From NCBI GenBank assembly GCA_029050385.1, contig JAIDMV010000045.1, forward strand, positions 1 to 5,886: DNA of 5,886 nucleotides, read 5' to 3'. This DNA is from Anaeroplasmataceae bacterium. Its GTDB lineage: Bacteria > Bacillota_I > Bacilli_A > Acholeplasmatales > Anaeroplasmataceae. The notes under the pieces are model-generated. The model saw nothing but the letters and a program-made list of their open reading frames with translations. It made no database searches and was not told where the DNA came from. Numbering within the stretch: the first letter of the stretch is position 1; every line of letters starts with the position of its first letter. Below, one piece after another: positions 1 through 5,886 of this stretch. The position numbers and the translations under genes were made by a program.

Positions 1-12
1 GATGAAGATTAA
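1..12 (+). CDS. C-terminal tail of an upstream gene (partial, tentative)
   Basis: The window opens with GAT GAA GAT TAA, which would read Asp-Glu-Asp-stop. It lies directly ahead of a terminator hairpin that starts at base 16, which is where a gene end would be expected. Four codons cannot identify the product; an acidic C-terminus is all that can be seen. The reading rests only on the position of the stop relative to the terminator, so it may be chance. Confidence 0.4.
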   Translation, partial: DED

Positions 13-15
13 GTT

Positions 16-35
16 GGTGCTTCGGCACCTTTTTT
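16..35 (+). terminator. Intrinsic terminator with UUCG tetraloop
   Basis: GGTGC (16-20) pairs perfectly with GCACC (25-29) around a TTCG loop, followed by six T (30-35). The stem is short (5 bp), but the UUCG loop is a very stable one and the U-run is good. It most likely ends transcription of the gene whose stop codon is at 10-12 and insulates the oxidoreductase gene downstream. Confidence 0.78.
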
Positions 36-100
36 ATTTGGAGAAAAGGTTCAAATCTTAAAAAAAATGGTGGATTTTCTGAAACGCTTTCAACAATTAT

Positions 101-128
101 AAAAAAATAACAAAAAAAGTAAAAAAAA
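101..128 (+). promoter_or_regulatory. Phased A-tracts upstream of the nifJ promoter
   Basis: Three A-runs of seven or eight bases lie at 101-107, 112-118 and 121-128. Their centres are about 11 and 9.5 bp apart, close to one helical turn. They end about 24 bp upstream of the -35 box (roughly -86 to -59 from the predicted start). Phased A-tracts are known to bend DNA, and A-rich DNA upstream of -35 can contact the RNA polymerase alpha subunit. A role in boosting this promoter is inference; A-runs are also common in AT-rich intergenic DNA. Confidence 0.35.
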
Positions 129-151
129 GCAAATTGTTTAATCGTTCTTTG

Positions 152-180
152 TTGAAATATTTTGTTAAAAAGTTTATAAT
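152..180 (+). promoter_or_regulatory. Sigma-A-type promoter of the oxidoreductase gene
   Basis: TTGAAA (152-157) and TATAAT (175-180) are separated by exactly 17 bp. This is a perfect -10 box, a 4-of-6 match to the -35 consensus TTGACA, and the optimal spacer. The predicted start is near 187, giving a 5' leader of about 35 nt that ends in a strong Shine-Dalgarno site. No riboswitch fits in such a short leader. The -35 and spacer also carry a 9-of-10 direct repeat (148-157 and 161-170). Confidence 0.82.
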
Positions 181-221
181 AGATACGAATAAAAATATTT
201 TAACTCATTAGGAGGAATAAT

Positions 222-3200
222 ATGAGTGAGAAAAAGAAAAGAATGGCGATAGACGGTAACTACGCTGCTGCATATTCATCATATGCATTTACAGAAGTTG
301 CTGGTATCTATCCTATTACTCCATCATCACCAATGGCGGAGTATACTGATGAATGGGCTTCTCAAGGTAAGAAGAACTTATTTGGAATGCCTGTTAAAGT
401 AGTAGAAATGCAATCTGAAGGAGGAGCTGCAGGTACAGTTCATGGTTCTCTACAAGCAGGTGCATTAACTACAACCTATACTGCATCACAAGGATTATTA
501 CTAAAGATTCCTAACATGTATAAGATTGCTGGTGAATGTTTACCAGGTGTTATCCATGTTTCAGCACGTACACTTGCTGCACAATCATTATCAATCTTTG
601 GTGATCATCAAGATGTTATGGCATGCCGTCAAACAGGCTTTGCTATGTTATGCTCTGGTTCAGTTCAAGAGGTTATGGATTTAGCTGGTGTTGCACACTT
701 ATCTGCAATTGAAGCAAGTATTCCATTCCTACATTTCTTTGATGGTTTTAGAACATCACATGAGGTAAATACAATTGAGCCAATCGATTATTCAGTATTT
801 GATCAATTATTAGATCGTGAGGCTGTTGCTAAGTTTAGAGAAAATGCTTTAAACCCTGCACATCCTAAGACTCGTGGTACAGCTCAAAATGATGACGTTT
901 ACTTCCAAACTAGAGAGCTTCAAAACTTTAAGTATGAAGGCTTATATGATGTAGTTGAAAAGTATATGAAGGCTATATCTAAGGCAACAGGACGTAAGTA
1001 TCAACCATATTCATACTATGGTGCTAAGGATGCTAAGTATGTTATTGTAGCTATGGGTTCTGTTACACAATGTGCTGAAGAAGTTGTTGACTTCTTAACA
1101 GCTAGAGGCGAAAAGGTTGGTATCTTAAAGGTTCATCTATATCGTCCATTTGTTGTTGCTAAGTTCTTAAAGGCTATGCCTAAGACAGTTAAGAGAATTG
1201 CTGTATTAGATAGAACTATTGAACAAGGTGCTTTATATGAACCATTATGCTTAGATGTAAAGGCTGCATATTTTGGTGCTAAGGATGCTCCTGTTATTGT
1301 TGGTGGACGTTATGGTCTATCTAGTAAGGATACAACTCCAGACTTAGTAAATGCCGTATTTACAAATTTAAAGAAATCAAAACCAAAGGATCACTTTACT
1401 TTAGGTATCAATGATGATATTAAGTACACTTCATTAGAGGTTACTGAAAATATCGACGTTGCTGATCCTACTACAACAGAATTATTATTCTTCGGATTAG
1501 GTTCTGATGGTACAGTTGGTGCTTGTAAGAATATTTCTAAGATTGTTGGTGACTATACATCATTCTATTCTCAAAGCTATGCTGCATATGACTCTAAGAA
1601 GTCTGGTGGTTCTACAAGATTACATTTACGTTTCTCTAAGAACCCTATTCGTTCTACATATTTAGTTAACCAACCACACTTTGTATCTTGTTCTCTAGAC
1701 GCTTACCTTGATAAGTTTGATATGATTGCAGGCTTACGTGATGGTGGTACATTCTTACTTAACACTGTAGTTGATGCTAAGAACATTGAAAAGAGATTAC
1801 CTAACCGCTATAAGAGATTATTAGCTGAAAAGCATGCTAAGTTCTACATCATTGCTGCAAATGCTGCTGCAAGAGAATGTGGATTCCGTCCAGGCTTAGG
1901 TGTTAATACAATTATGCAATCTGCATTCTTCAAATTAAATGAACAAATCATGAATTATGAAGAAGCAAAACAACATATGAAGGAATTTGCAACTAAGACT
2001 TACTTAAAGAAGGGTCAAGATGTTGTAGATCAAAACCATAAGGCAATTGATATGGGTGGTACAAGACTTGTTGAAGTTCCTGTTAAACCTGAATGGGCTG
2101 ATTTAGTAGATGAAGAGAAGAAAGTAGATATGAAGAGACCTGCATTCGTTAGAGAGATTGCTGATGTAATCAACGCTATCGATGGCGATTCTCTACCTCT
2201 ATCTGTATTTGCTAAGTTCGGTGATGACTGCCATATGCCTCAAGGTACTGCAGCTTATGAAAAGCGTGGAGTAGCTACTGATGTACCTCTATGGACATCT
2301 GAAAACTGTATCCAATGTAACCAGTGTGCATTTGTTTGTCCTCATGCTTGTATCCGTCCATTCCTATGTACTGAAGAGGAAGTTGCTAAGGCTCCTAAGG
2401 GTGCTCAATTCTTAGATGCTACAGGATTTAAGGGATATAAATATACATTACAAATCTCTACATTAGATTGTACAGGCTGTGGTGTATGTTTAACAGTTTG
2501 TCCTGGTAAGCCTAAGAAGGATGAGACTGGTGCAATGGTTAAGAATCCTGCATTAACTTCTCACACTATGGCTGAATCTAATAAGAATAAAGAAGCTAAG
2601 GTATGTGAATACTTCTATAATAAGGTAAGCTACAAGGGCGATGTTGCTGGAACTAATAATGCTAAGAATGTTCAATTCTCTAAGCCATTATTTGAATTCT
2701 CAGGAGCTTGTGGTGGATGTGGTGAAACTCCTTATGTTAAGGCTGTTTCTCAATTATTTGGTGATCGTATGTTGGTTGCTAATGCTACAGGTTGTACATC
2801 AATTTATTCTGGATCTTATCCATCAAGCCCATATACTACAGATGCAGAAGGTCGTGGACCAGCTTGGGCTAACTCATTATTCGAGGATAATGCTGAATTT
2901 GGATTTGGTATGCGTATGGCTGTTGAAACTTTACGTGACAGAATTCAAAATGTTATGGCATTAAATTTAGAGGAAATGCCTAAGGAAGCTGCTAAGTTAT
3001 GTACTGAGTGGATGGAAAATAGAACATCAGGCGCTAAGACTAAGGAATTAGCTCCTAAGATTGTTGAGGCTATGAAGGGCATTAAAGCTCCTTATGCAGA
3101 AGAAATTCTATCCTTAAAGGATTACCTAGTTAAGGTTAGCCAGTGGATCATCGGTGGTGATGGTTGGGCTTATGATATCGGTTATGGTGGATTAGACCAT

Positions 3201-3800
3201 GTTATCGCTAATAACGAGGATGTTAATATCCTAGTTGTTGATACTGAGGTTTACTCTAATACAGGTGGTCAATCTTCTAAGTCTTCAAGAACTGGTGCTA
3301 TCGCTAAGTTCGCTGCAGCTGGTAAGCCAACATTCAAGAAGGATTTAGCTTCAATCGCTATGTCTTATGGTCATGTTTATGTTGCAACTGTATCTCATGG
3401 TTACAACCAAAACCAAGTAATTAAGGCATTAAAAGAAGCAGAAGCTTATAATGGTCCATCAATCGTAATCTGCTATGCTCCATGTATTGCTCATAACATT
3501 AAGAAGGGCTTATTCATGAGTCAAATGGAAGCTAAGAAGGCTACTGAATGTGGATATTGGCCAACATTCAGATATAACCCTGATTTAGCTAAGGAAGGCA
3601 AGAACCCATTCCAAATGGATTCTAAGGAACCAGATTGGTCTAAGTATAATGACTTCCTAATGAATGAAGGACGTTATGCACAGCTTGTTAAGATTAATCC
3701 TGAAAAGGCTCAAGATCTTCTTGAAACAAATTTAAAGGATGCTCAAAAGCGTTTTGCTAACTATACTCGTTTAGCTAATATCGAATATCCTAATAAGTAA
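222..3800 (+). CDS. nifJ: Pyruvate:ferredoxin (flavodoxin) oxidoreductase, single-chain
   Basis: This cytoplasmic TPP and iron-sulfur enzyme converts pyruvate, CoA and oxidised ferredoxin to acetyl-CoA, CO2 and reduced ferredoxin. The 1192 residues contain every domain of the homodimeric type. The pyruvate-binding domain has YPITPSSP (T33), E66 and R116, which match T31, E64 and R114 of the Desulfovibrio africanus enzyme. Domain II begins near 265 and the gamma-type domain near 420 (GSDGTVGA). A 2[4Fe-4S] insert has Cys 696/699/702/706 and 750/753/756/760. The TPP domain has the third-cluster cysteines C830, C833, C858 and C1088, GDG at 979-981 and N1013 in YSNTGGQ. The start is fixed by AGGAGG (210-215), 6 nt ahead. 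The chain ends where the D. africanus protein begins its oxygen-protective C-terminal extension, so that extension is absent. The gene has its own promoter and terminator, and lysine is mostly AAG, suggesting high expression. 'por' or 'pfor' are equivalent names; nitrogen fixation is not implied. Confidence 0.97.
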   Translation: MSEKKKRMAIDGNYAAAYSSYAFTEVAGIYPITPSSPMAEYTDEWASQGKKNLFGMPVKVVEMQSEGGAAGTVHGSLQAGALTTTYTASQGLLLKIPNMYKIAGECLPGVIHVSARTLAAQSLSIFGDHQDVMACRQTGFAMLCSGSVQEVMDLAGVAHLSAIEASIPFLHFFDGFRTSHEVNTIEPIDYSVFDQLLDREAVAKFRENALNPAHPKTRGTAQNDDVYFQTRELQNFKYEGLYDVVEKYMKAISKATGRKYQPYSYYGAKDAKYVIVAMGSVTQCAEEVVDFLTARGEKVGILKVHLYRPFVVAKFLKAMPKTVKRIAVLDRTIEQGALYEPLCLDVKAAYFGAKDAPVIVGGRYGLSSKDTTPDLVNAVFTNLKKSKPKDHFTLGINDDIKYTSLEVTENIDVADPTTTELLFFGLGSDGTVGACKNISKIVGDYTSFYSQSYAAYDSKKSGGSTRLHLRFSKNPIRSTYLVNQPHFVSCSLDAYLDKFDMIAGLRDGGTFLLNTVVDAKNIEKRLPNRYKRLLAEKHAKFYIIAANAAARECGFRPGLGVNTIMQSAFFKLNEQIMNYEEAKQHMKEFATKTYLKKGQDVVDQNHKAIDMGGTRLVEVPVKPEWADLVDEEKKVDMKRPAFVREIADVINAIDGDSLPLSVFAKFGDDCHMPQGTAAYEKRGVATDVPLWTSENCIQCNQCAFVCPHACIRPFLCTEEEVAKAPKGAQFLDATGFKGYKYTLQISTLDCTGCGVCLTVCPGKPKKDETGAMVKNPALTSHTMAESNKNKEAKVCEYFYNKVSYKGDVAGTNNAKNVQFSKPLFEFSGACGGCGETPYVKAVSQLFGDRMLVANATGCTSIYSGSYPSSPYTTDAEGRGPAWANSLFEDNAEFGFGMRMAVETLRDRIQNVMALNLEEMPKEAAKLCTEWMENRTSGAKTKELAPKIVEAMKGIKAPYAEEILSLKDYLVKVSQWIIGGDGWAYDIGYGGLDHVIANNEDVNILVVDTEVYSNTGGQSSKSSRTGAIAKFAAAGKPTFKKDLASIAMSYGHVYVATVSHGYNQNQVIKALKEAEAYNGPSIVICYAPCIAHNIKKGLFMSQMEAKKATECGYWPTFRYNPDLAKEGKNPFQMDSKEPDWSKYNDFLMNEGRYAQLVKINPEKAQDLLETNLKDAQKRFANYTRLANIEYPNK

Positions 3801-3818
3801 AAATATTTAAATATAAGA

Positions 3819-3852
3819 AAGAATGCTATCGGAGGAATCTGATAGCATTTTT
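3819..3852 (+). terminator. Intrinsic terminator after nifJ
   Basis: AATGCTATCGGA (3822-3833) pairs with TCTGATAGCATT (3838-3849), a 12-bp stem with one G-U pair. It closes on a GGAA loop of the GNRA class. The base can be extended by G3821-T3850 and A-T pairs into the T-run at 3848-3852. It begins about 20 nt after the stop codon, so it ends the oxidoreductase transcript and separates it from the transporter operon. The GGAGGA in the loop region resembles a Shine-Dalgarno site, but no start codon follows it. Confidence 0.87.
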
Positions 3853-3952
3853 GTTATTTCATAAAAAATATGATTTAGTATTGATTTTTTAGCAGTTTTT
3901 ATCGAATTGAAAAGATATTTATAAAAACAGAAAGAATTTTTAGAAAAAAAAC

Positions 3953-3980
3953 TTTACAAATTCAAAAAAATGTTTATAAT
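3953..3980 (+). promoter_or_regulatory. Promoter of the T-box/amino-acid transporter operon
   Basis: TTTACA (3953-3958) and TATAAT (3975-3980) are separated by 16 bp. The -35 differs from TTGACA at one base and the -10 is perfect. The predicted start is near 3987, just before the first paired bases of the T-box leader. Between the nifJ terminator and this promoter (3854-3952) there is only AT-rich DNA with no gene or clear site; an 8-bp inverted repeat at 3895-3902 and 3921-3928 is of doubtful meaning. Confidence 0.75.
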
Positions 3981-4190
3981 ATACATCAATAGCAATGAAA
4001 AGAAATAGTACCTATTTCCATGGAGTTTAGCGAGTCATCAGTTGGTGAAAGGATGATATTTCAAGTTTTAGGGAACGCCTCTTGGAGCTGCAGCCTGAAT
4101 TTAGAGTAGTAGGGTATGCCGGGTTCGCCCGTGATAGCGTCTAGGTTTGATAGAACCTATAGAGTTTCATTATCGTGAGGTAATGATGAA

Positions 4191-4227
4191 CTAAGGTGGC
4201 ACCACGTATAATATCATACGTCCTTAG
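4191..4227 (+). promoter_or_regulatory. T-box antiterminator helix
   Basis: CTAAGG (4191-4196) pairs with CCTTAG (4222-4227). The seven-base bulge TGGCACC (4197-4203) follows on the 5' side, then ACGTAT (4204-4209) pairs with ATACGT (4216-4221) around a six-base loop. This is the standard antiterminator layout, with the tRNA acceptor end pairing to the first four bulge bases. The T-box differs from the common AGGGTGGNACCGCG at two places (A4194, A4204), and in both the partner base is T, so pairing is kept. Confidence 0.92.
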
Positions 4228-4258
4228 ACTTTATATGCAAAGTCTGGGGACGTTTTTT
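4218..4258 (+). terminator. T-box attenuator terminator
   Basis: ACGTCCTTAGACTTT (4218-4232) pairs along its whole length with 4239-4253, a 15-bp stem with two G-U pairs and loop ATATGC, followed by T to 4258. Bases 4218-4227 are also the 3' strand of the antiterminator, so the two folds exclude each other. This hairpin should form when charged tRNA occupies stem I, stopping transcription 46 nt before the first codon of the binding-protein gene. Confidence 0.94.
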
Positions 4259-4304
4259 GTTTCCAGATAAGTTTCTATTAAAAAAATTGAAAGGAGACAA
4301 AAAA

Positions 4305-5120
4305 ATGAAACTTAAAAAAGCATTAACAACAATTATTTTAGGAGGAGCTTGTGTATTAGCAAGCTGCTCATCACACTTTCAGAGTGTAGAAGAAATTCAA
4401 AGCAAAGGAAAATTAGTAGTCGCAACCAATGCTGAATTTGCCCCATTTGAATATAAGGAGGGAACAGAATATTTAGGAATTGATATGGATATAATCAAGG
4501 CATACGCTTCCTATTTAAATGTAAGTATTGACATTCAAGATATGGATTTTGATGCAGCACTTTTATCTGTTTCAACCAATAAGGCAAATATAGCAATTGC
4601 TGGTATAACTAAGAATTCCAAAAGAGAGGAAACCTTATCATTTTCAGATAGCTATTATACCGCAAGTCAAGTTGTCATTGTCAGCAAAGATAGTAGTTAT
4701 TCAACACTAAGTGGCGAAGAGGATATCTTAAAAGCCTTAAGTGATACGCATGCTAAAATTGGTTGTCAAAGAGGAACAACTGGTCAATATTACATTGAGG
4801 GTGATGAAGATTTTGAATTTGAAGGTATTCCGAATACATCCTGTGTAACTTATGATAATGGCGCTCTTGCTGTTACTGCACTAGCTAATGGTCAAATTGA
4901 TGCTGTAATCATAGATGAGGCTCCAGCAAATATGTATTGTAAGAAAATAGCAGGTGTAGAGGTATTAGATGCTATTTTAACAGAAGAAGAATATGCAGTA
5001 GCAGTAGCGAAAGGAAACGATAGTTTAGTTGCTTCCATCAATGAATTTATTGCACAAATGAAGCAGGAAGGAACATTTGAAACTATTGTAAATAAATATT
5101 ATGGTCAAGCAGAAGAATAA
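4305..5120 (+). CDS. Polar amino-acid ABC transporter, substrate-binding lipoprotein
   Basis: The 271-residue product is a family 3 extracellular solute-binding protein that captures an amino acid outside the membrane and delivers it to the permease encoded next. Residues 1-21 form a lipoprotein signal: basic MKLKK, a hydrophobic core and lipobox LASC, with C21 the lipidation site. The mature part has the family pattern: TNAEFAPFEY (41-50), LGIDMDI near 57-63, R107 in KREE (carboxylate contact in relatives), the GTTG loop (157-160) and D204 in IIDEAPA (amino-group contact). The reading frame is open from an ATG at 4257, but that codon lies in the attenuator U-run. The start at 4305 is chosen because AGGAG (4292-4296) is 8 nt ahead and a proper signal peptide begins there. 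The motifs point to a polar or basic amino acid but do not tell arginine, asparagine, glutamine or others apart. Expression depends on the T-box upstream. Confidence 0.95.
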   Translation: MKLKKALTTIILGGACVLASCSSHFQSVEEIQSKGKLVVATNAEFAPFEYKEGTEYLGIDMDIIKAYASYLNVSIDIQDMDFDAALLSVSTNKANIAIAGITKNSKREETLSFSDSYYTASQVVIVSKDSSYSTLSGEEDILKALSDTHAKIGCQRGTTGQYYIEGDEDFEFEGIPNTSCVTYDNGALAVTALANGQIDAVIIDEAPANMYCKKIAGVEVLDAILTEEEYAVAVAKGNDSLVASINEFIAQMKQEGTFETIVNKYYGQAEE

Positions 5121-5883
5121 AGATAGAATTATTAACTATTGCATGATTGCTGTTGTCGTGCTTGCAATATTGATTGTATTTCTAGTTGATAGAGATAAAA
5201 TTATTACTAATTTACAGAAAAACTTTATTAAAGGAAACACTTATATCGAAATATTAATGGGATTATTAAATACGTTTTTAATTACTCTAGTAGCTTTTAT
5301 TTTGGGATTATGTATTGGTACACTAATCTGTTTAATCGAAGGAATCCAAAGTCAAAACGTGTTTGTAATCATTTTAAAAAAACTGGCTAAAATTTATGTA
5401 AGTATTTTTAGAGGCACACCAACTACAGTTCAATTATTAATTATATACTTTGTTATTTTTGCATTTTATAGTGGAAATCCATTATTCATAGCTATGCTAG
5501 CTTTTGGTATGAATTCTGGAGCTTATGTATCAGAAATTTTAAGAGGAGGCATCCATTCGGTTCCAACAGGGCAGATGGAAGCTGGAAGAAGCTTAGGCCT
5601 TTCCTATTCCACAGTTATGACCAAAATCATTTTTCCTCAAGCAATTAAAAATGCATTACCAAGTTTAGGAAACGAATGTATAACCTTATTAAAGGAAACT
5701 TCTATTGTTGGTTTTATTGGAGCAGTGGATTTAACATTAGCCTTCCGTAAGATAGCGAATGCAACTTATGATTATCAAACAGTATATCTTGTTATGGGAG
5801 TAGCATACTTCATTATTGTCCTATTAATTACAATTGCATTAAAGAAATTAGAAGAAAGGTTGATGAGGTATGTTAAAGGTTGA
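5101..5883 (+). CDS. Polar amino-acid ABC transporter permease (HisM/ArtQ type)
   Basis: This 260-residue membrane subunit forms the translocation path of the importer. A basic N-terminus is followed by hydrophobic segments at about 12-30, 52-80, 88-101, 108-136, 195-215 and 227-247. Family motifs are FRGTP (103-107), SGAYVSEILRGG (139-150) and the EAA loop that docks the ATPase, EAGRSLGLS with IIFPQA following (160-181), then LLKETSIVGFIG (196-207). The ATG at 5101 overlaps the binding-protein gene by 20 nt and has no Shine-Dalgarno at normal distance; the nearest, AGGAAGG (5065-5071), is about 29 nt away. An in-frame ATG at 5143 also lacks one and would remove the charged N-terminus, so 5101 is preferred and translational coupling is inferred. 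The length is slightly above the common 215-240 residues because of the N-terminal extension ahead of the usual NTF(L) segment near 57. Family assignment is firm. Confidence 0.94.
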   Translation: MVKQKNKDRIINYCMIAVVVLAILIVFLVDRDKIITNLQKNFIKGNTYIEILMGLLNTFLITLVAFILGLCIGTLICLIEGIQSQNVFVIILKKLAKIYVSIFRGTPTTVQLLIIYFVIFAFYSGNPLFIAMLAFGMNSGAYVSEILRGGIHSVPTGQMEAGRSLGLSYSTVMTKIIFPQAIKNALPSLGNECITLLKETSIVGFIGAVDLTLAFRKIANATYDYQTVYLVMGVAYFIIVLLITIALKKLEERLMRYVKG

Positions 5884-5886
5884 TAC
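5870..5886 (+). CDS. Probable ABC transporter ATP-binding subunit (start only)
   Basis: ATG TTA AAG GTT GAT gives Met-Leu-Lys-Val-Asp before the window ends. Amino-acid transporter ATPases of the GlnQ/ArtP group very often begin MLKV or MIKV, and a binding protein followed by a permease is normally followed by the ATPase. The start overlaps the permease stop by 14 nt. AAAGG at 5855-5859 sits 10 nt upstream as a usable ribosome site. No Walker motif is in view, so the call rests on context and five codons. Confidence 0.68.

Larger units (their letters stand above)
3991..4258 (+). ncRNA. T-box riboswitch leader controlling the ABC transporter operon
   Basis: This is a tRNA-sensing leader that lets transcription continue when the cognate tRNA is uncharged. 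Stem I starts near AGC (3991-3993), which can pair with GCT (4087-4089). It shows the AGTA of the specifier-loop E motif (4007-4010), the partner GAA (4073-4075), the AGCGAG element (4029-4034) and the apical GTTGGTG (4041-4047) on a TCATC/GATGA stem (4035-4039 with 4052-4056). Further hairpins follow: CGGG-TTCG-CCCG (4120-4131), TAGGTT/AACCTA (4142-4159) and a GTGA-capped stem III (4167-4186). The T-box AAGGTGGCACCACG is at 4193-4206. Its TGGC (4197-4200) would pair with a tRNA ending in GCCA, meaning discriminator base G. The specifier triplet lies within 4074-4079, but its register is not certain by eye: AAC, CGC or GCC. Class identification is secure; the amino acid is not. Confidence 0.95.

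Noticed and set aside
80..92. Small hairpin TGAAA-CGC-TTTCA in the nifJ upstream region
   Set aside because: It is a five-base stem with a triloop, no T-run follows, and it lies upstream of the predicted transcript start, so it is probably chance.
2641..2964. A 107-codon open frame lying inside the oxidoreductase gene in another frame
   Set aside because: It lies wholly within the conserved iron-sulfur/TPP coding region, has no ribosome site and reads as low-complexity hydrophobic sequence. It is a shadow of the real gene.
3831..3836. GGAGGA as a ribosome site for a small gene after nifJ
   Set aside because: It forms part of the loop and stem of the terminator, and no ATG, GTG or TTG with a meaningful open frame follows at the right distance.
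3895..3928. Inverted repeat GTTTTTAT / ATAAAAAC upstream of the T-box promoter
   Set aside because: Eight AT-rich base pairs around an 18-base gap are expected by chance in such DNA, and it does not overlap the promoter boxes. No operator family is recognisable.
4002..4018. Perfect local hairpin GAAATAG-TAC-CTATTTC at the start of the leader
   Set aside because: It would compete with stem I by burying the AGTA of the specifier loop. Given the otherwise intact T-box architecture, the long-range stem I pairing is the more likely functional fold, though the local hairpin could form transiently.
4257..4304. Longer start for the binding protein at ATG 4257, adding 16 residues
   Set aside because: That ATG lies within and just after the terminator U-run and has no Shine-Dalgarno site. 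The start at 4305 has AGGAG 8 nt upstream and gives a proper lipoprotein signal peptide.

Overview
The window is a low-GC stretch with strong Shine-Dalgarno sites, TATAAT-type promoters, a T-box leader and a lipoprotein-anchored solute-binding protein. This points to an anaerobic or fermentative member of the Bacillota (low-GC Gram-positives). The sequence alone does not fix the genus; an Erysipelotrichia- or Clostridia-like gut anaerobe would fit. All recognisable genes are on the + strand.

Layout. Bases 1-12 look like the last codons of an upstream gene, followed by a UUCG-capped intrinsic terminator (16-35). An A-tract-rich intergenic stretch leads into a consensus-like promoter (152-180). 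A 1192-residue pyruvate:ferredoxin (flavodoxin) oxidoreductase follows (222-3800, nifJ/por type) and is closed by its own GGAA-capped terminator (3819-3852). It therefore appears to be a monocistronic, probably highly expressed central-metabolism gene.

A second promoter (3953-3980) drives a roughly 270-nt T-box riboswitch (about 3991-4258). Its mutually exclusive antiterminator and terminator can be drawn base by base. It controls a polar amino-acid ABC importer operon: a lipoprotein solute-binding protein (4305-5120), a HisM/ArtQ-type permease (5101-5883, overlapping the previous gene by 20 nt), and the first codons of what is probably the ATPase (5870 to the window edge, overlapping the permease by 14 nt).

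How the parts work together. The first unit converts pyruvate to acetyl-CoA and reduced ferredoxin, the core of anaerobic energy metabolism. The second imports an amino acid when the cognate tRNA is uncharged. The acceptor-pairing base of the T-box predicts a tRNA with discriminator G. The specifier codon is ambiguous by eye: AAC/Asn and CGC/Arg agree with that base, while GCC/Ala does not. The imported amino acid is therefore left open.

I found no mobile element, CRISPR array, tRNA or rRNA, and nothing that amounts to a wholly new system. The points most worth a second look are the T-box specificity and the overlapping, SD-poor starts in the transporter operon.
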